From DASRBO01 sp035653595 (lineage in GTDB: Bacteria > Actinomycetota > Acidimicrobiia > Acidimicrobiales > JAJPHE01): a stretch of DNA of 48,209 nt. A program made the translations under genes and the position numbers. The DNA lies in contig DASRBO010000126.1 in the NCBI GenBank assembly GCA_035653595.1, positions 1-48,209 on the forward strand, in the 5' to 3' direction. The notes beneath the pieces were generated by a model, which worked only from the letters and a program-made list of their open reading frames with translations, made no database searches and was not told the DNA's origin. Shown piece by piece: positions 25,524-33,401 of this stretch (positions within the stretch are counted from its first letter, which is position 1; every line of letters starts with the position of its first letter).

Positions 25524-26462
25524 CTAAGGCGGCGGCGTCCGGGCTACGGCGCCGGCGGCGACACCATCGGCGCCGGGCCGGACCTGGACGCGCCGGTCCG
25601 GCGCCCGAGCGGGGCCGGCGGTGACGGCCAGGGCGACGAGGTAGGCGGCGGTGGCGATGGCCAGGATGCCGAAGCTCGGCGGCACCAGGGGGTAGGCGTA
25701 GGCCAGGCCCAGGCCTCCCCACACCGAGCCCACCGCCAGGGCGACCGACAGGCCCAGGGCCCGGTACGGGCGGGGCGAGAGGCGCTGGGCGGCGCCGGCC
25801 GGCGCAGCAAGGAGGCCAAGCAGCAGCAGGGCCCCCACCGCCTGGGTGGCGGCCGCCGCCGTCAGGCCCACCAGGGCCAGGAACGACAGCCCCAGCCCCC
25901 TGACGGGGACGCCCCGGGCCGCCGCCACCCCCTCGTCAACGGTGGCGAACAGCAGGGGGCGGGCGATGGCCAGGCCGGCAACGACGACCACCCCCGCCAC
26001 GGCGGCGTCGGCGACCGCCTGGCTTCCCGACAACCCGAAGATGGTGCCGAACAGCACGCTCACCCCGGCGGTGCCGTTGGAGCCCAGCGACGAAGCGCTG
26101 TACACGGTCAGGAACAACGCCCCCAGTCCCAGCACCCAGGCGAACACGCTGCCGATGACGGCGTCGTCGGCCCGCCCCCGCCACCCGAGGCCGCCCAGGG
26201 CCAGGGCGACCACCACGCAGGCGACATACAGCCCGGCCAGCAGGTCCACCCCGACGATCAGCGCCCCCAGGGCCCCGGTGAAGGCCACGTGGGTGAGGGC
26301 GTCGGCGGTGAACACCTGGGCCCTCAGCACCAGGAAGTAGCCCACCACCCCGGAGGCCACGGCGGTGGCGGTGCCGGCGAGGACGGCGTAGCGCAGGAAC
26401 GGGTGGGCCAGCAGGTGGGCGATGCCGGCCAACGGCTGGATCAGGGCGACGACGGGCGTCAT
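25524..26462 (-). CDS. Zinc/manganese ABC importer permease, second copy
   Basis: 312 residues, ABC-3 family membrane permease with eight or nine hydrophobic helices. The family motif regions are visible: LTHVAFTGALGALIVG (periplasmic/cytoplasmic coupling region), ARPLLFATVDEGVAAARGVPVRGLG, and GALLLLGLLAAPAGAAQRLS. The start is the ATG at 26462, which overlaps the previous permease stop as ATGA; the frame is open far upstream but that part is only a shadow. It is the last of four genes (binding protein, ATPase, permease, permease). The basic Arg/Ala/Pro tail of about 30 residues is unusual but may be a linker. Confidence 0.92.
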   Translation of the reverse strand: MTPVVALIQPLAGIAHLLAHPFLRYAVLAGTATAVASGVVGYFLVLRAQVFTADALTHVAFTGALGALIVGVDLLAGLYVACVVVALALGGLGWRGRADDAVIGSVFAWVLGLGALFLTVYSASSLGSNGTAGVSVLFGTIFGLSGSQAVADAAVAGVVVVAGLAIARPLLFATVDEGVAAARGVPVRGLGLSFLALVGLTAAAATQAVGALLLLGLLAAPAGAAQRLSPRPYRALGLSVALAVGSVWGGLGLAYAYPLVPPSFGILAIATAAYLVALAVTAGPARAPDRRVQVRPGADGVAAGAVARTPPP

Positions 26463-27295
26463 GTCGGAAGCGCCGGGGCCGCCCCGACCGGCCCCGGCCG
26501 CCGGCGCAGTCCTCCGCCCAGCAGGTAGGCGCCGAATCCGAAGCTGGTCACGTAGAAGCCGACCGGGTAGACGGAGTAGTAGGCCGCCACCAGGCCGGCC
26601 CATCCCACCACCAGGGCGACGGCGATGCTCAGCAGGACACTGCGCACCGGCCGGGCGCTGAGCCGCTGGGCGGTGGCGGCCGGCATGACGAGCAAGGCGA
26701 AGACCAGCAGGGCCCCGGTGATCTGGCTCACCTCGGCCGCCGCGCATCCCAGGAGGACCAGGAACACCACGCCGACCGCCCGGACGGGGACACCGCGGGC
26801 CAGGGCCACGTCGGCGTCGACGGTGGCGAAGAACAGCGGACGGGCGATGATCCCCAGGGCGGCCAGCGCGGCGGCCGCCACCGCCGCCAGGGTGAGCACC
26901 TGGGCGTCGGAGATCCCGAGGAAGCTGCCGAACAGCAGCGAGGTGAGGCCGCCCAGGAACCCGCCGTAGAGGCTGACGAACAGGGCCCCGCAGGCCAGGG
27001 CGAAGGCCTGCACGGTCCCGATGACGGCCGACTCGTGGCTGAGGGATGCTCCCGCCGACGAGCGGGGAACCAGGGCGATGACCACCCCCGCCAGCACGGC
27101 GGCCCCGAAGTAGCCGACGCTCACGCTCACCCCGGCCAGGACGGCCGCCGCCGCCCCCGGAAACGACACCACCGCCAGGGTGTGGCCGGCGAAGCTCTGC
27201 CGGCGCAGGACCATGAACCACCCGATCGCTCCGGCGGTCACCCCGACGATGGTCGAAGCGATGAAGGCGTTGACCATGAAATGGAGGCCGAACAT
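26459..27295 (-). CDS. Zinc/manganese ABC importer permease, first copy
   Basis: 278 residues, ABC-3 family permease. HTLAVVSFPGAAAAVLAGV, ARPLFFATVDADVALARGVPVRAVG and ITGALLVFALLVMPAATAQRLSARP match the same blocks as the next gene, so the two are paralogues that probably form a heterodimer; many ZnuB-type systems use one permease as a homodimer. ATG shares its A with the ATPase stop (TGATG). Together with the ATPase and binding protein it should import Zn2+ or Mn2+. Confidence 0.93.
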   Translation of the reverse strand: MFGLHFMVNAFIASTIVGVTAGAIGWFMVLRRQSFAGHTLAVVSFPGAAAAVLAGVSVSVGYFGAAVLAGVVIALVPRSSAGASLSHESAVIGTVQAFALACGALFVSLYGGFLGGLTSLLFGSFLGISDAQVLTLAAVAAAALAALGIIARPLFFATVDADVALARGVPVRAVGVVFLVLLGCAAAEVSQITGALLVFALLVMPAATAQRLSARPVRSVLLSIAVALVVGWAGLVAAYYSVYPVGFYVTSFGFGAYLLGGGLRRRPGPVGAAPALPT

Positions 27296-28146
27296 CAGGC
27301 GTGGGCGTGGCGGTCGCTGTGATGGGCCGGCGCCTCAGGGGCTCCGACGACCACCATCCGGCCGTCGGAGGTGCGCAGCACCTCGACGGGGGCGTCGTAC
27401 AGGGCGCTCAGGGTGGCCGAGTTGATGACCTGCTCGGGCGGCCCGGCCACCGCCCCGCCCCGGCCGAGGTACGCCACGCCGTCGAGGTAGCCCAGGATGG
27501 GGTTGACGTCATGGGCCACCAGCATCACCGTCACCCCCTGGCGGCGGCTGATGTCGGCGATGAGGCCGGCCACGGCCGCCTGGTTGGGCAGGTCGAGGCT
27601 GTCGAGGGGCTCGTCGAGGATCAACAGCCGGGGCCGGCGCACCAGGGCCTGGGCGATCAGCAGCCGCTGCTGCTCGCCCCCTGACACCGAGCCGATGGGC
27701 CGACCGGCATAGGCGGTCGCCCCCACCAGGTCGATCACCTCGGCCACCGCCTCGTCCTGGCGGCGGGCAGCGGCCGACCATCGCCTCCGGAACGGCAGGG
27801 GCAGGCCCCAGCGCTCGCCGTCGCTGCCCAGCCTGACCACGTCGACGCCGCGCACCCGGAGGGCGGGGTCGAAGCTGCGTCGCTGGGGCAGGTAGCCGAT
27901 CTGGCGCCCGGCGTGGCCCGGGGGCCGGCCGAGCACCGTCGCCCGGCCGGCGCTGAGGGGCACCAGCCCCAGGGCCGCCCGCACCAGGGTGGACTTGCCC
28001 ACGCCGTTGGGGCCGAGGACGGCGACGAAGTCGCCGGCCGCCACCTCGAGATCGACCTCGGACCACACCCGGCGCCCGCCGAGCTCCACCGATGCGGCCT
28101 CGAAGGCGACGGCGGGCTCGGCCGCCGCTGCGGTGGTGGCGGTCAC
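27295..28146 (-). CDS. Zinc/manganese ABC importer ATPase
   Basis: 283 residues with Walker A GPNGVGKST at 45-53, a Q-loop in IGYLPQRRSF, signature VSGGEQQRLLIAQAL, Walker B LLILDEPLDSLD and switch histidine in MLVAHDVNP. It powers import through the two permeases. A short His-rich end (PAHHSDRHAHA) could bind metal, a feature seen in some zinc-transport ATPases. The GTG start overlaps the binding protein stop as GTGA. The assignment to the ZnuC/MntB-type family rests on its neighbours. Confidence 0.94.
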   Translation of the reverse strand: MTATTAAAAEPAVAFEAASVELGGRRVWSEVDLEVAAGDFVAVLGPNGVGKSTLVRAALGLVPLSAGRATVLGRPPGHAGRQIGYLPQRRSFDPALRVRGVDVVRLGSDGERWGLPLPFRRRWSAAARRQDEAVAEVIDLVGATAYAGRPIGSVSGGEQQRLLIAQALVRRPRLLILDEPLDSLDLPNQAAVAGLIADISRRQGVTVMLVAHDVNPILGYLDGVAYLGRGGAVAGPPEQVINSATLSALYDAPVEVLRTSDGRMVVVGAPEAPAHHSDRHAHA

Positions 28147-29099
28147 GACGGGCTCCGGCCGGTCGCCGCCGCCAGGGCTGACTCGAGGGCGGCCAGCTGG
28201 TCGGCCTGCCAGTCCTGGTAGGTGGCCGACGCCGGGGAGAGCGTCTCGGTGATGGCCACGGCCGGGATGCCCCGCGCCCTGACCTCACCCAGCTGCGCCG
28301 ACACGTCCGGGGTCAGGTTCTGGCGGTTGTACACGTAGACCTTGATGGCCCCGGTCCGGATCTGGGCGTCGATGGCCTCCTTGTCGGCGGCGGACACCTC
28401 ACTGCCCTCGCTGATGGCCTTGAGGAAGGAGGGCGGGGTGATGACCCGCAGCCCCAGAGCAGGGGCGACCATGGCGAAGATGGACTCCGACGCCCCCACC
28501 GGGGTGCCGGAGTACCGGGCCCGGATGGCGGCGATCAGGCCGTCGTAGCGGGCCAGGGCGGAGCTCTCGAACCAGGCCCGACGGGCGGCGAAGTAGGCGG
28601 CGTCGGCCGGATCGAGCCGGGCCAGGTCGGCGGCCAGGGCCGCCACCACCCTGGTCGTGTCGGCCGGGTCGTACCAGCGGTGGGGGTTGTCCCCCGCCAC
28701 CAGGCCCAGAAGCCGCCCGACGTCGAGCACGGTGGCCGACGAGCCGGCCCCCAGCAGCCGCCCCGCCCACGGGTCGTAGCCGAGGCCGTTGTCGATCACC
28801 AGCTGGGCCGTTGCCACCCGGGCGGCGTCGAGGGCGCTCGGCTCGTAGCTGTGGGGGTCGGCGTCGGGACTGGTGACCAGGCTGGTGACGCGGGCGTGGG
28901 CCCCTCCGAGCTGGGCGGCGATGGAGCCCCAGAAGTCCTCCGCCGCCACCACCGCCACCACCCGGGGGCTGCCGGTGGCCAGGGCGGCGGCGGAGCCCGG
29001 GCCCCGGCCGGTGCTGGCCAGCCCCAGGGCCAGGCCCAGCACCAGGACCGCCGCCACCGCCGACGCCACCGGGCCAAGGGTCGATCGCCGGACGGCCAT
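28143..29099 (-). CDS. Zinc/manganese-binding lipid- or membrane-anchored ABC substrate protein
   Basis: 318 residues of the cluster A-I (ZnuA/PsaA-like) solute-binding family. An N-terminal membrane segment at about 11-31 serves as signal anchor; no lipobox cysteine is visible. Metal ligands by position: His83 in PDADPHSYEP, His140 in DNPHRWYDP, then Glu205 in GASESIFAM and Glu285 in AITETLSP, where zinc-binding ZnuA proteins more often have His and Asp. Two carboxylates favour a Mn-like site, but the metal is not certain. There is no His-rich loop. It is the first gene of the four-gene unit, and its ATG lies six bases after a -10 element, so the message is probably leaderless. Confidence 0.9.
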   Translation of the reverse strand: MAVRRSTLGPVASAVAAVLVLGLALGLASTGRGPGSAAALATGSPRVVAVVAAEDFWGSIAAQLGGAHARVTSLVTSPDADPHSYEPSALDAARVATAQLVIDNGLGYDPWAGRLLGAGSSATVLDVGRLLGLVAGDNPHRWYDPADTTRVVAALAADLARLDPADAAYFAARRAWFESSALARYDGLIAAIRARYSGTPVGASESIFAMVAPALGLRVITPPSFLKAISEGSEVSAADKEAIDAQIRTGAIKVYVYNRQNLTPDVSAQLGEVRARGIPAVAITETLSPASATYQDWQADQLAALESALAAATGRSPS

Positions 29100-29105
29100 A
29101 GGCCC

Positions 29106-29137
29106 AATCTAAAACCGAAACGGTTTCCATTGCAATG
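29106..29137 (-). promoter_or_regulatory. Promoter with operator-like palindrome for the metal importer
   Basis: On the minus strand: -35 TTGCAA (29135-29130), 18-base spacer, -10 TAGATT (29111-29106), then GGGCCT and the ATG at 29099, so transcription probably starts at or next to the start codon. The spacer contains AAACCGTTTCGGTTT (29126-29112), a perfect 6-3-6 inverted repeat, and the -35 overlaps CATTGCAATG (29137-29128), a perfect 10-base palindrome. A metal-sensing repressor (Fur/Zur or DtxR/MntR type) would be expected here; the sequence is not a standard Zur box that I recognise. Confidence 0.6.
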
Positions 29138-29303
29138 GGTGACCACCGCCCCTACGAGCCCGGGACCACCCCCTTCGGGCGGTCCGTAAATGACCCGACG
29201 AGGGGATATACGGCGCCCCGCAAAAGAACCACACTGCCAATGGCCTCCCTATGACGCTCGCCACTGAGCGAGGCGAAGGGAACGCAGGATCGGACCAGAG
29301 CGG

Positions 29304-30374
29304 GTGCGAATGCGACGAAGGACCAACCGGCGGTTGCTCTCCTCCCTTGGGGTCAGCCTGGCCGTGGCCAGCCTCTCCGTGGGAGCCATGGCACTGGCCG
29401 GGCCGGCCAGCGCCGACACCACCGGCGCCGATGCGACGGCGGCGATGGCCACCTTCGCCGCCATCAACGCCGACCGGGCGACGGCCGGCCTGCCCCCGCT
29501 CACCTGGTCGGCCTCCCTGGCCCAGATCGCCCTGTCCCACTCCGCGGCCATGGCCCAGGCCGGCCAGCTGTTCCACAACCCGTCGCTGTCCACCCTGCTG
29601 GCCGGGGCGGCCCTGGTGGGCGAGAACGTCGGGGTCGGCCCTACCGTCAGCATCCTCAACACCGACTTCATGAACTCCCCCGAGCACCGGGCCAACCTCC
29701 TGTCCACCCAGTTCACCCAGGTCGGCGCCGGTGTGGTGGACGCCAACGGGATCGTGTGGGTGACCGAGGACTTCGTGGAGGCCCCGCCGGCGCCCCTGAG
29801 CGCTTCGGTGGCGACCGCCGCCATCCCCGCCGCCGCCCCCACCGCACCCACCCCGGCCGCGCCCGCTCCGGCGGCGCCCGTCCCCGCCGCCCAGACCCGG
29901 CCCGCTCCGCCATCGCCGCCGGAGCCGGGGCGCCCCGCGACCACCGCTCCGGTCGCGGGAACCAGCGCTCCAGCTCCGGTGGCGGGCCCAGCGGTGTCGA
30001 CCCCGGCGCCGGTGCCTCCGGTGGCGACGGCAACCCCGGCCCCGGCGGCCGCCTCATCTGTCCCGCCCGCAACGACCTCCCCGGCGGCCGCCCCGACCCG
30101 GCCCGCCGTCCACCGCCTCGCCGCCGTCCCGACCCGGGCCGCCCGGCCCGTCGCCGCCCTGGGCGCTCTGGTGCTCCTGGTGCTGGTGGGCGCGGCCCTG
30201 GCCTACCTGTCCCTGCCCGTCCTCCTCGCCGGGCTCCGGCGCCGGCCCGGTGCGGTCAAGCCGGCGCTGACGACCGTGAACGCACGGTCCGTGGCCGTCA
30301 GGGTTCGGCCGACGGCCGTCGGCGTCCATGCCCGCCCTCGCCTGAGCGCAGTACCGGCGGTGCAGTCGCTGTGA
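29304..30374 (+). CDS. CAP/SCP-domain protein with Pro/Ala stalk and C-terminal membrane helix
   Basis: 356 residues from GTG (an ATG two codons later is equally likely). Basic signal peptide to about residue 37 (GPASADT), then a CAP domain at about 44-157 with conserved His79 (ALSHSAAM), FHNPSL, GENVGVG (107-110) and SPEHRANLL (His128), the usual cavity residues. Residues 160-280 are a Pro/Ala/Thr stalk, and a transmembrane helix lies at about 284-306 followed by a basic tail. CAP proteins of bacteria are secreted or wall proteins of unclear function. It is divergent from the metal importer. The leader holds small hairpins (29161-29183, 29255-29270). Confidence 0.85.
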   Translation: MRMRRRTNRRLLSSLGVSLAVASLSVGAMALAGPASADTTGADATAAMATFAAINADRATAGLPPLTWSASLAQIALSHSAAMAQAGQLFHNPSLSTLLAGAALVGENVGVGPTVSILNTDFMNSPEHRANLLSTQFTQVGAGVVDANGIVWVTEDFVEAPPAPLSASVATAAIPAAAPTAPTPAAPAPAAPVPAAQTRPAPPSPPEPGRPATTAPVAGTSAPAPVAGPAVSTPAPVPPVATATPAPAAASSVPPATTSPAAAPTRPAVHRLAAVPTRAARPVAALGALVLLVLVGAALAYLSLPVLLAGLRRRPGAVKPALTTVNARSVAVRVRPTAVGVHARPRLSAVPAVQSL

Positions 30375-30454
30375 GGGCCATCCCGACCGTCCGCATCGGG
30401 GCCGCCGACGCACATGTCGCAACCGACACCCATACACAGCCGATCCACACAAAT

Positions 30455-30470
30455 GCCCTCGACAGAGGGC
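30455..30470 (+). terminator. Hairpin after the CAP-domain gene
   Basis: GCCCTC and GAGGGC form a six-base-pair stem with a GACA loop, 80 bases after the CAP-protein stop and 52 bases before the microprotein start. No T-run follows. It may separate the two transcripts or lie in a common one. Confidence 0.35.
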
Positions 30471-30522
30471 CCATTCATGTAGGGCTCATCCACAGAAGGA
30501 CCGGAATGAATAGGAGGTCCAC

Positions 30523-30624
30523 GTGCTATTCGTGATGCTGCTGCTGGTGGTCGCCGGCCTGGTGCTCAAGCTGCACCACTGGGTTGGAAGCTCCTCCTAC
30601 CGCCGCCCGATGCCCTTCAGCTAG
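30523..30624 (+). CDS. 33-residue single-helix membrane microprotein
   Basis: GTG at 30523 is preceded by a perfect AGGAGGT four bases away, among the best ribosome-binding sites in the window. The peptide is VLFVMLLLVVAGLVLKLHHW (first 20 residues), ending VGSSSYRRPMPFS. Residues 1-15 form one hydrophobic helix; the rest is a short polar, basic tail. It is not recognised as a known toxin or regulatory peptide. It lies between the CAP-domain protein and lon. Small membrane peptides of this kind often adjust a larger membrane protein or protease such as FtsH; that is speculation here. Confidence 0.6.
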   Translation: MLFVMLLLVVAGLVLKLHHWVGSSSYRRPMPFS

Positions 30625-30776
30625 GGCGATTGAGCTCCGGTCCGGGGCTGGGGCCGGACCGGCGGAGACCAGGCCCCGGCTCCGGTCCCCGGCCGGGCGG
30701 GTCCCCGACCCGCTGGACCGGCGCCCGACACCATGGTCGGGCCGGGAAGAATCCCGGGGTCGCTTGCTGTTGAAAA

Positions 30777-30800
30777 GTCACCTAGCTATCGAAAGGTGAC
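30777..30800 (+). promoter_or_regulatory. Inverted repeat over the lon ribosome-binding site
   Basis: GTCACCT (30777-30783) and AGGTGAC (30794-30800) form a perfect seven-base-pair stem with a ten-base loop. The 3' arm contains the AAGGTGA that serves as SD for the GTG at 30805. In RNA it would hide the SD and could melt on heating, as RNA thermometers do; as DNA it could be a repressor site. Both are inference. Confidence 0.5.
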
Positions 30801-30804
30801 CACA

Positions 30805-33225
30805 GTGGGCGACTGGACCCCCGAAGCCGACCTGAGCCCGGAAGCGGGCCTGGGGCCGGACAGCGACACCATCCTTCCTCTTCTCCCCCTCTCCAGCGGG
30901 GTGGTCCTGCCGGGCATGTCGGTGGCCGTCGGCCTCGAGACCGACGAGGCCCGGGTGGCCGCCGATGCCGCCGAGGCCGCCGGGGGCTCGGTCCTGCTGG
31001 TGCCCAAGGTCGGCGCCCGCTACGCCTCGGTGGGCACCATCGCCCGCATCGAGGAGCGCCGCCAGCTGCGGGGCGGCCTGCCGGTCGTCGCCGTCACCGG
31101 CATGGCCCGGGCCCGCATCGGCCGGGGCGTGCCCGGCACCGGATCGGCGGTGTGGGTGAGCGTCGAGCCGGTCGTGCCTGACGAGCCCTCCGGGCGGGCC
31201 ACCGAGCTGGCCCGCCAGTACCGGGCGGTGGTGGAGAACATCCTCGACCAGCGGGGGGCGTCGGAGCTGACCGCCGGCCTGCGCCAGATCACCGACCCCG
31301 GCCTGCTGGCCGACACCGCCGCCTGGTCCCCCGACCTGTCCTTCGAGCAGAAGGTCGAGCTGCTGGAGACCCTCGACGTCGAGGACCGGCTGGAGCGGGC
31401 CCTGTCCTGGATGAAGGACGTCCTGGCCGACCTGTCCCTGCGGGAGCGCATCCGCCGCGACGTGGCCGAGGGGATGGAGCGCAGCCAGCGGGAGTTCCTG
31501 CTGCGCCAGCAGCTCGACGCCATCCGCAAGGAGCTGGGCCAGGGGGGCGAGGAGGAGGACGCCATCGCCGATTACCGCCGCCGGGCCGATGAGGCCGGGC
31601 TGGTCGGCCCCGACGCCCCCGAGGAGCTGGCCAAGGCCATCGAGCGTGAGCTCGGCCGGCTCGAGCGGACCCCGGAGCAGAACCCGGAGCACGGCTGGAT
31701 CCGCAGCTACCTCGACACCGTCCTCGAGCTGCCCTGGAACGTGCACACCCCCGAGGTGCTCGACCTCGAGCGGGCCCGTGCCGTCCTGGACGCCGACCAC
31801 CACGGCCTCGGGGACGTGAAGGACCGCATCGTCGAGTTCCTCGCCGTGCGCAAGCTCCGGGGCGAGCGGGGCCTGGCCGGCTCCCCCGCCACCACCGGCC
31901 GGCGCGGCAACGGCGCCATCCTCGCCCTGGTTGGCCCCCCCGGCGTGGGCAAGACCTCGCTGGGCGAGTCGGTCGCCCGTGCCCTGGGGCGCAACTTCGC
32001 CCGGGTGGCCCTCGGCGGCACCCATGACGAGGCGGAGATCCGCGGCCACCGCCGCACCTACGTCGGAGCCGCCCCCGGCCGCATCGTGCGGGCCCTGCGG
32101 GAGGCCGGCTCGATGAACCCGGTCATCGTCCTCGACGAGGTCGACAAGGTGGGCGCCGACTGGCGGGGCGACCCGTCCGCCGCCCTGCTCGAGGTGCTCG
32201 ACCCGGCCCAGAACCACCGCTTCCGCGACCGCTACCTCGAGGTCGAGCTCGACCTCTCCGAGGTGCTGTTCATCGCCACCGCCAACGTGGCCGACACCAT
32301 CCCCGGCCCCCTGCTCGACCGCCTCGAGGTCATCCGCATCGACGGCTACACCGAGGAGGAGAAGGTGGCCATCGCCCGCGACCACCTGCTCGGCCGCCAG
32401 CTGGCCGCCCAGGGCCTGCGGGCCGACGAGGTGGTCGTGGAGGCCGACGCCCTGGCCAAGGTCATCGCCGACTACACCCGCGAGGCGGGGGTACGGGCCC
32501 TCGAGCGGGAGCTGGGCCGCCTGCTGCGCAAGGTGGCCACCCGCATCGCCTCGGGCGACCAGGCCGAGGTGGTCGAGGTGGGCGCCGACGACGTCGCCAC
32601 CTACCTCGGGCGCCCCCGCTTCTTCTTCGAGCCGGCCGAGCGCACCGCCGCCCCGGGGGTGGCCACCGGCCTGGCAGTGACCGGCGCCGGCGGGGACGTG
32701 CTCTTCGTCGAGGCCACCGCCATGGACGGGGACCCCGGCCTGGCGGTGACCGGCCAGCTGGGGGACGTGATGCGGGAATCCGCCGAAATAGCCCTGTCCT
32801 TCGTCCGCTCCCACGCCGACTCCCTCGGGCTGGCCGAGCCGGACCGGGCCTTCGCCGGCCGGCGGTTCCACCTCCACGTGCCGGCCGGGGCCGTACCCAA
32901 GGACGGTCCATCGGCCGGGGTCACCATGGTCACCGCCCTGGTGTCGTTGCTGACCGGCCGCCTGGTCCGGCCCACCGTCGGCATGACCGGCGAGGTCACC
33001 CTGTCGGGCCGGGTCCTGCCCATCGGCGGGGTCAAGCAGAAGGTGCTGGCCGCCCACCGGGCCGGGCTGTCCGAGGTCGTCCTGCCCGCCCGCAACGGAG
33101 GCGACCTCGACGACGTCCCCGAGGCGGTGCGCCAGCAGATGACCTTCCACCTGGCCGAGGACGTGGCCCAGGTGCTGGAGGTGGCGCTGGAGCCGGAGGC
33201 CGGCGCTCCGGCGGCCGCCGCCTGA
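30805..33225 (+). CDS. lon: ATP-dependent protease Lon
   Basis: 806 residues from the GTG at 30805, chosen by the AAAGGTGA five or six bases upstream; the frame extends 24 codons further to another GTG-type start lacking an SD. N-terminal LAN domain begins DTILPLLPLSSGVVLPGM, as Lon does. AAA+ module with Walker A GPPGVGKT (377-384) and Walker B PVIVLDEVDKVG. C-terminal peptidase with the Ser/Lys dyad: Ser703 in KDGPSAGVTMV and Lys744 in IGGVKQKVLAAH. It degrades misfolded and regulatory proteins in the cytosol. It stands as a single gene with its own leader hairpin, separate from the other proteases of the window. Confidence 0.97.
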   Translation: MGDWTPEADLSPEAGLGPDSDTILPLLPLSSGVVLPGMSVAVGLETDEARVAADAAEAAGGSVLLVPKVGARYASVGTIARIEERRQLRGGLPVVAVTGMARARIGRGVPGTGSAVWVSVEPVVPDEPSGRATELARQYRAVVENILDQRGASELTAGLRQITDPGLLADTAAWSPDLSFEQKVELLETLDVEDRLERALSWMKDVLADLSLRERIRRDVAEGMERSQREFLLRQQLDAIRKELGQGGEEEDAIADYRRRADEAGLVGPDAPEELAKAIERELGRLERTPEQNPEHGWIRSYLDTVLELPWNVHTPEVLDLERARAVLDADHHGLGDVKDRIVEFLAVRKLRGERGLAGSPATTGRRGNGAILALVGPPGVGKTSLGESVARALGRNFARVALGGTHDEAEIRGHRRTYVGAAPGRIVRALREAGSMNPVIVLDEVDKVGADWRGDPSAALLEVLDPAQNHRFRDRYLEVELDLSEVLFIATANVADTIPGPLLDRLEVIRIDGYTEEEKVAIARDHLLGRQLAAQGLRADEVVVEADALAKVIADYTREAGVRALERELGRLLRKVATRIASGDQAEVVEVGADDVATYLGRPRFFFEPAERTAAPGVATGLAVTGAGGDVLFVEATAMDGDPGLAVTGQLGDVMRESAEIALSFVRSHADSLGLAEPDRAFAGRRFHLHVPAGAVPKDGPSAGVTMVTALVSLLTGRLVRPTVGMTGEVTLSGRVLPIGGVKQKVLAAHRAGLSEVVLPARNGGDLDDVPEAVRQQMTFHLAEDVAQVLEVALEPEAGAPAAAA

Positions 33226-33298
33226 TGTCCCCCGGCGTCGGCCGGGGCACCGGCCCGGCGGGGGCCGGCTGTGGACTTCTCCGCCCCGGCTACCCGAG

Positions 33299-33375
33299 GT
33301 ATGTGACATACGTCTAGTTGACGGGCTCGCCTCCGCTCCTTAGGGTGCATACCACCGGTACCTACTCGCAGTAGG
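33299..33375 (+). promoter_or_regulatory. Promoter with two palindromes upstream of the MMPL gene
   Basis: TTGACG (33318-33323), 17 bases, TAGGGT (33341-33346) form a strong sigma-70-type promoter. A perfect 13-base palindrome GTATGTGACATAC (33299-33311) ends six bases before the -35, and a perfect 15-base palindrome CCTACTCGCAGTAGG (33361-33375) lies just after the expected start of transcription. Such paired sites suggest a dedicated repressor (TetR-like or other) or a cyclic-AMP-receptor-like activator at the first one, which contains TGTGACA. None is encoded next door. Confidence 0.6.
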
Positions 33376-33401
33376 CGCCACACCCAAGGTAGGAGGCAGC
33401 C

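Noticed and set aside
26463..27221. Upstream extension of the second permease frame
   Set aside because: It overlaps the first permease in another frame and has no similarity; the ATG at 26462 with an ATGA overlap is the sensible start.
29140..29303. Possible c-di-AMP (ydaO) riboswitch before the CAP-domain gene
   Set aside because: Two small hairpins are present, but the conserved ydaO core words are not; position alone is not enough.
30733..30804. Earlier start for lon at 30733
   Set aside because: It has no SD, would include the hairpin in the coding region and adds residues without Lon similarity.
30778..33309. 843-codon open frame antisense to lon
   Set aside because: Same reason: a shadow of lon with His/Gly/Gln-rich product and no domain.
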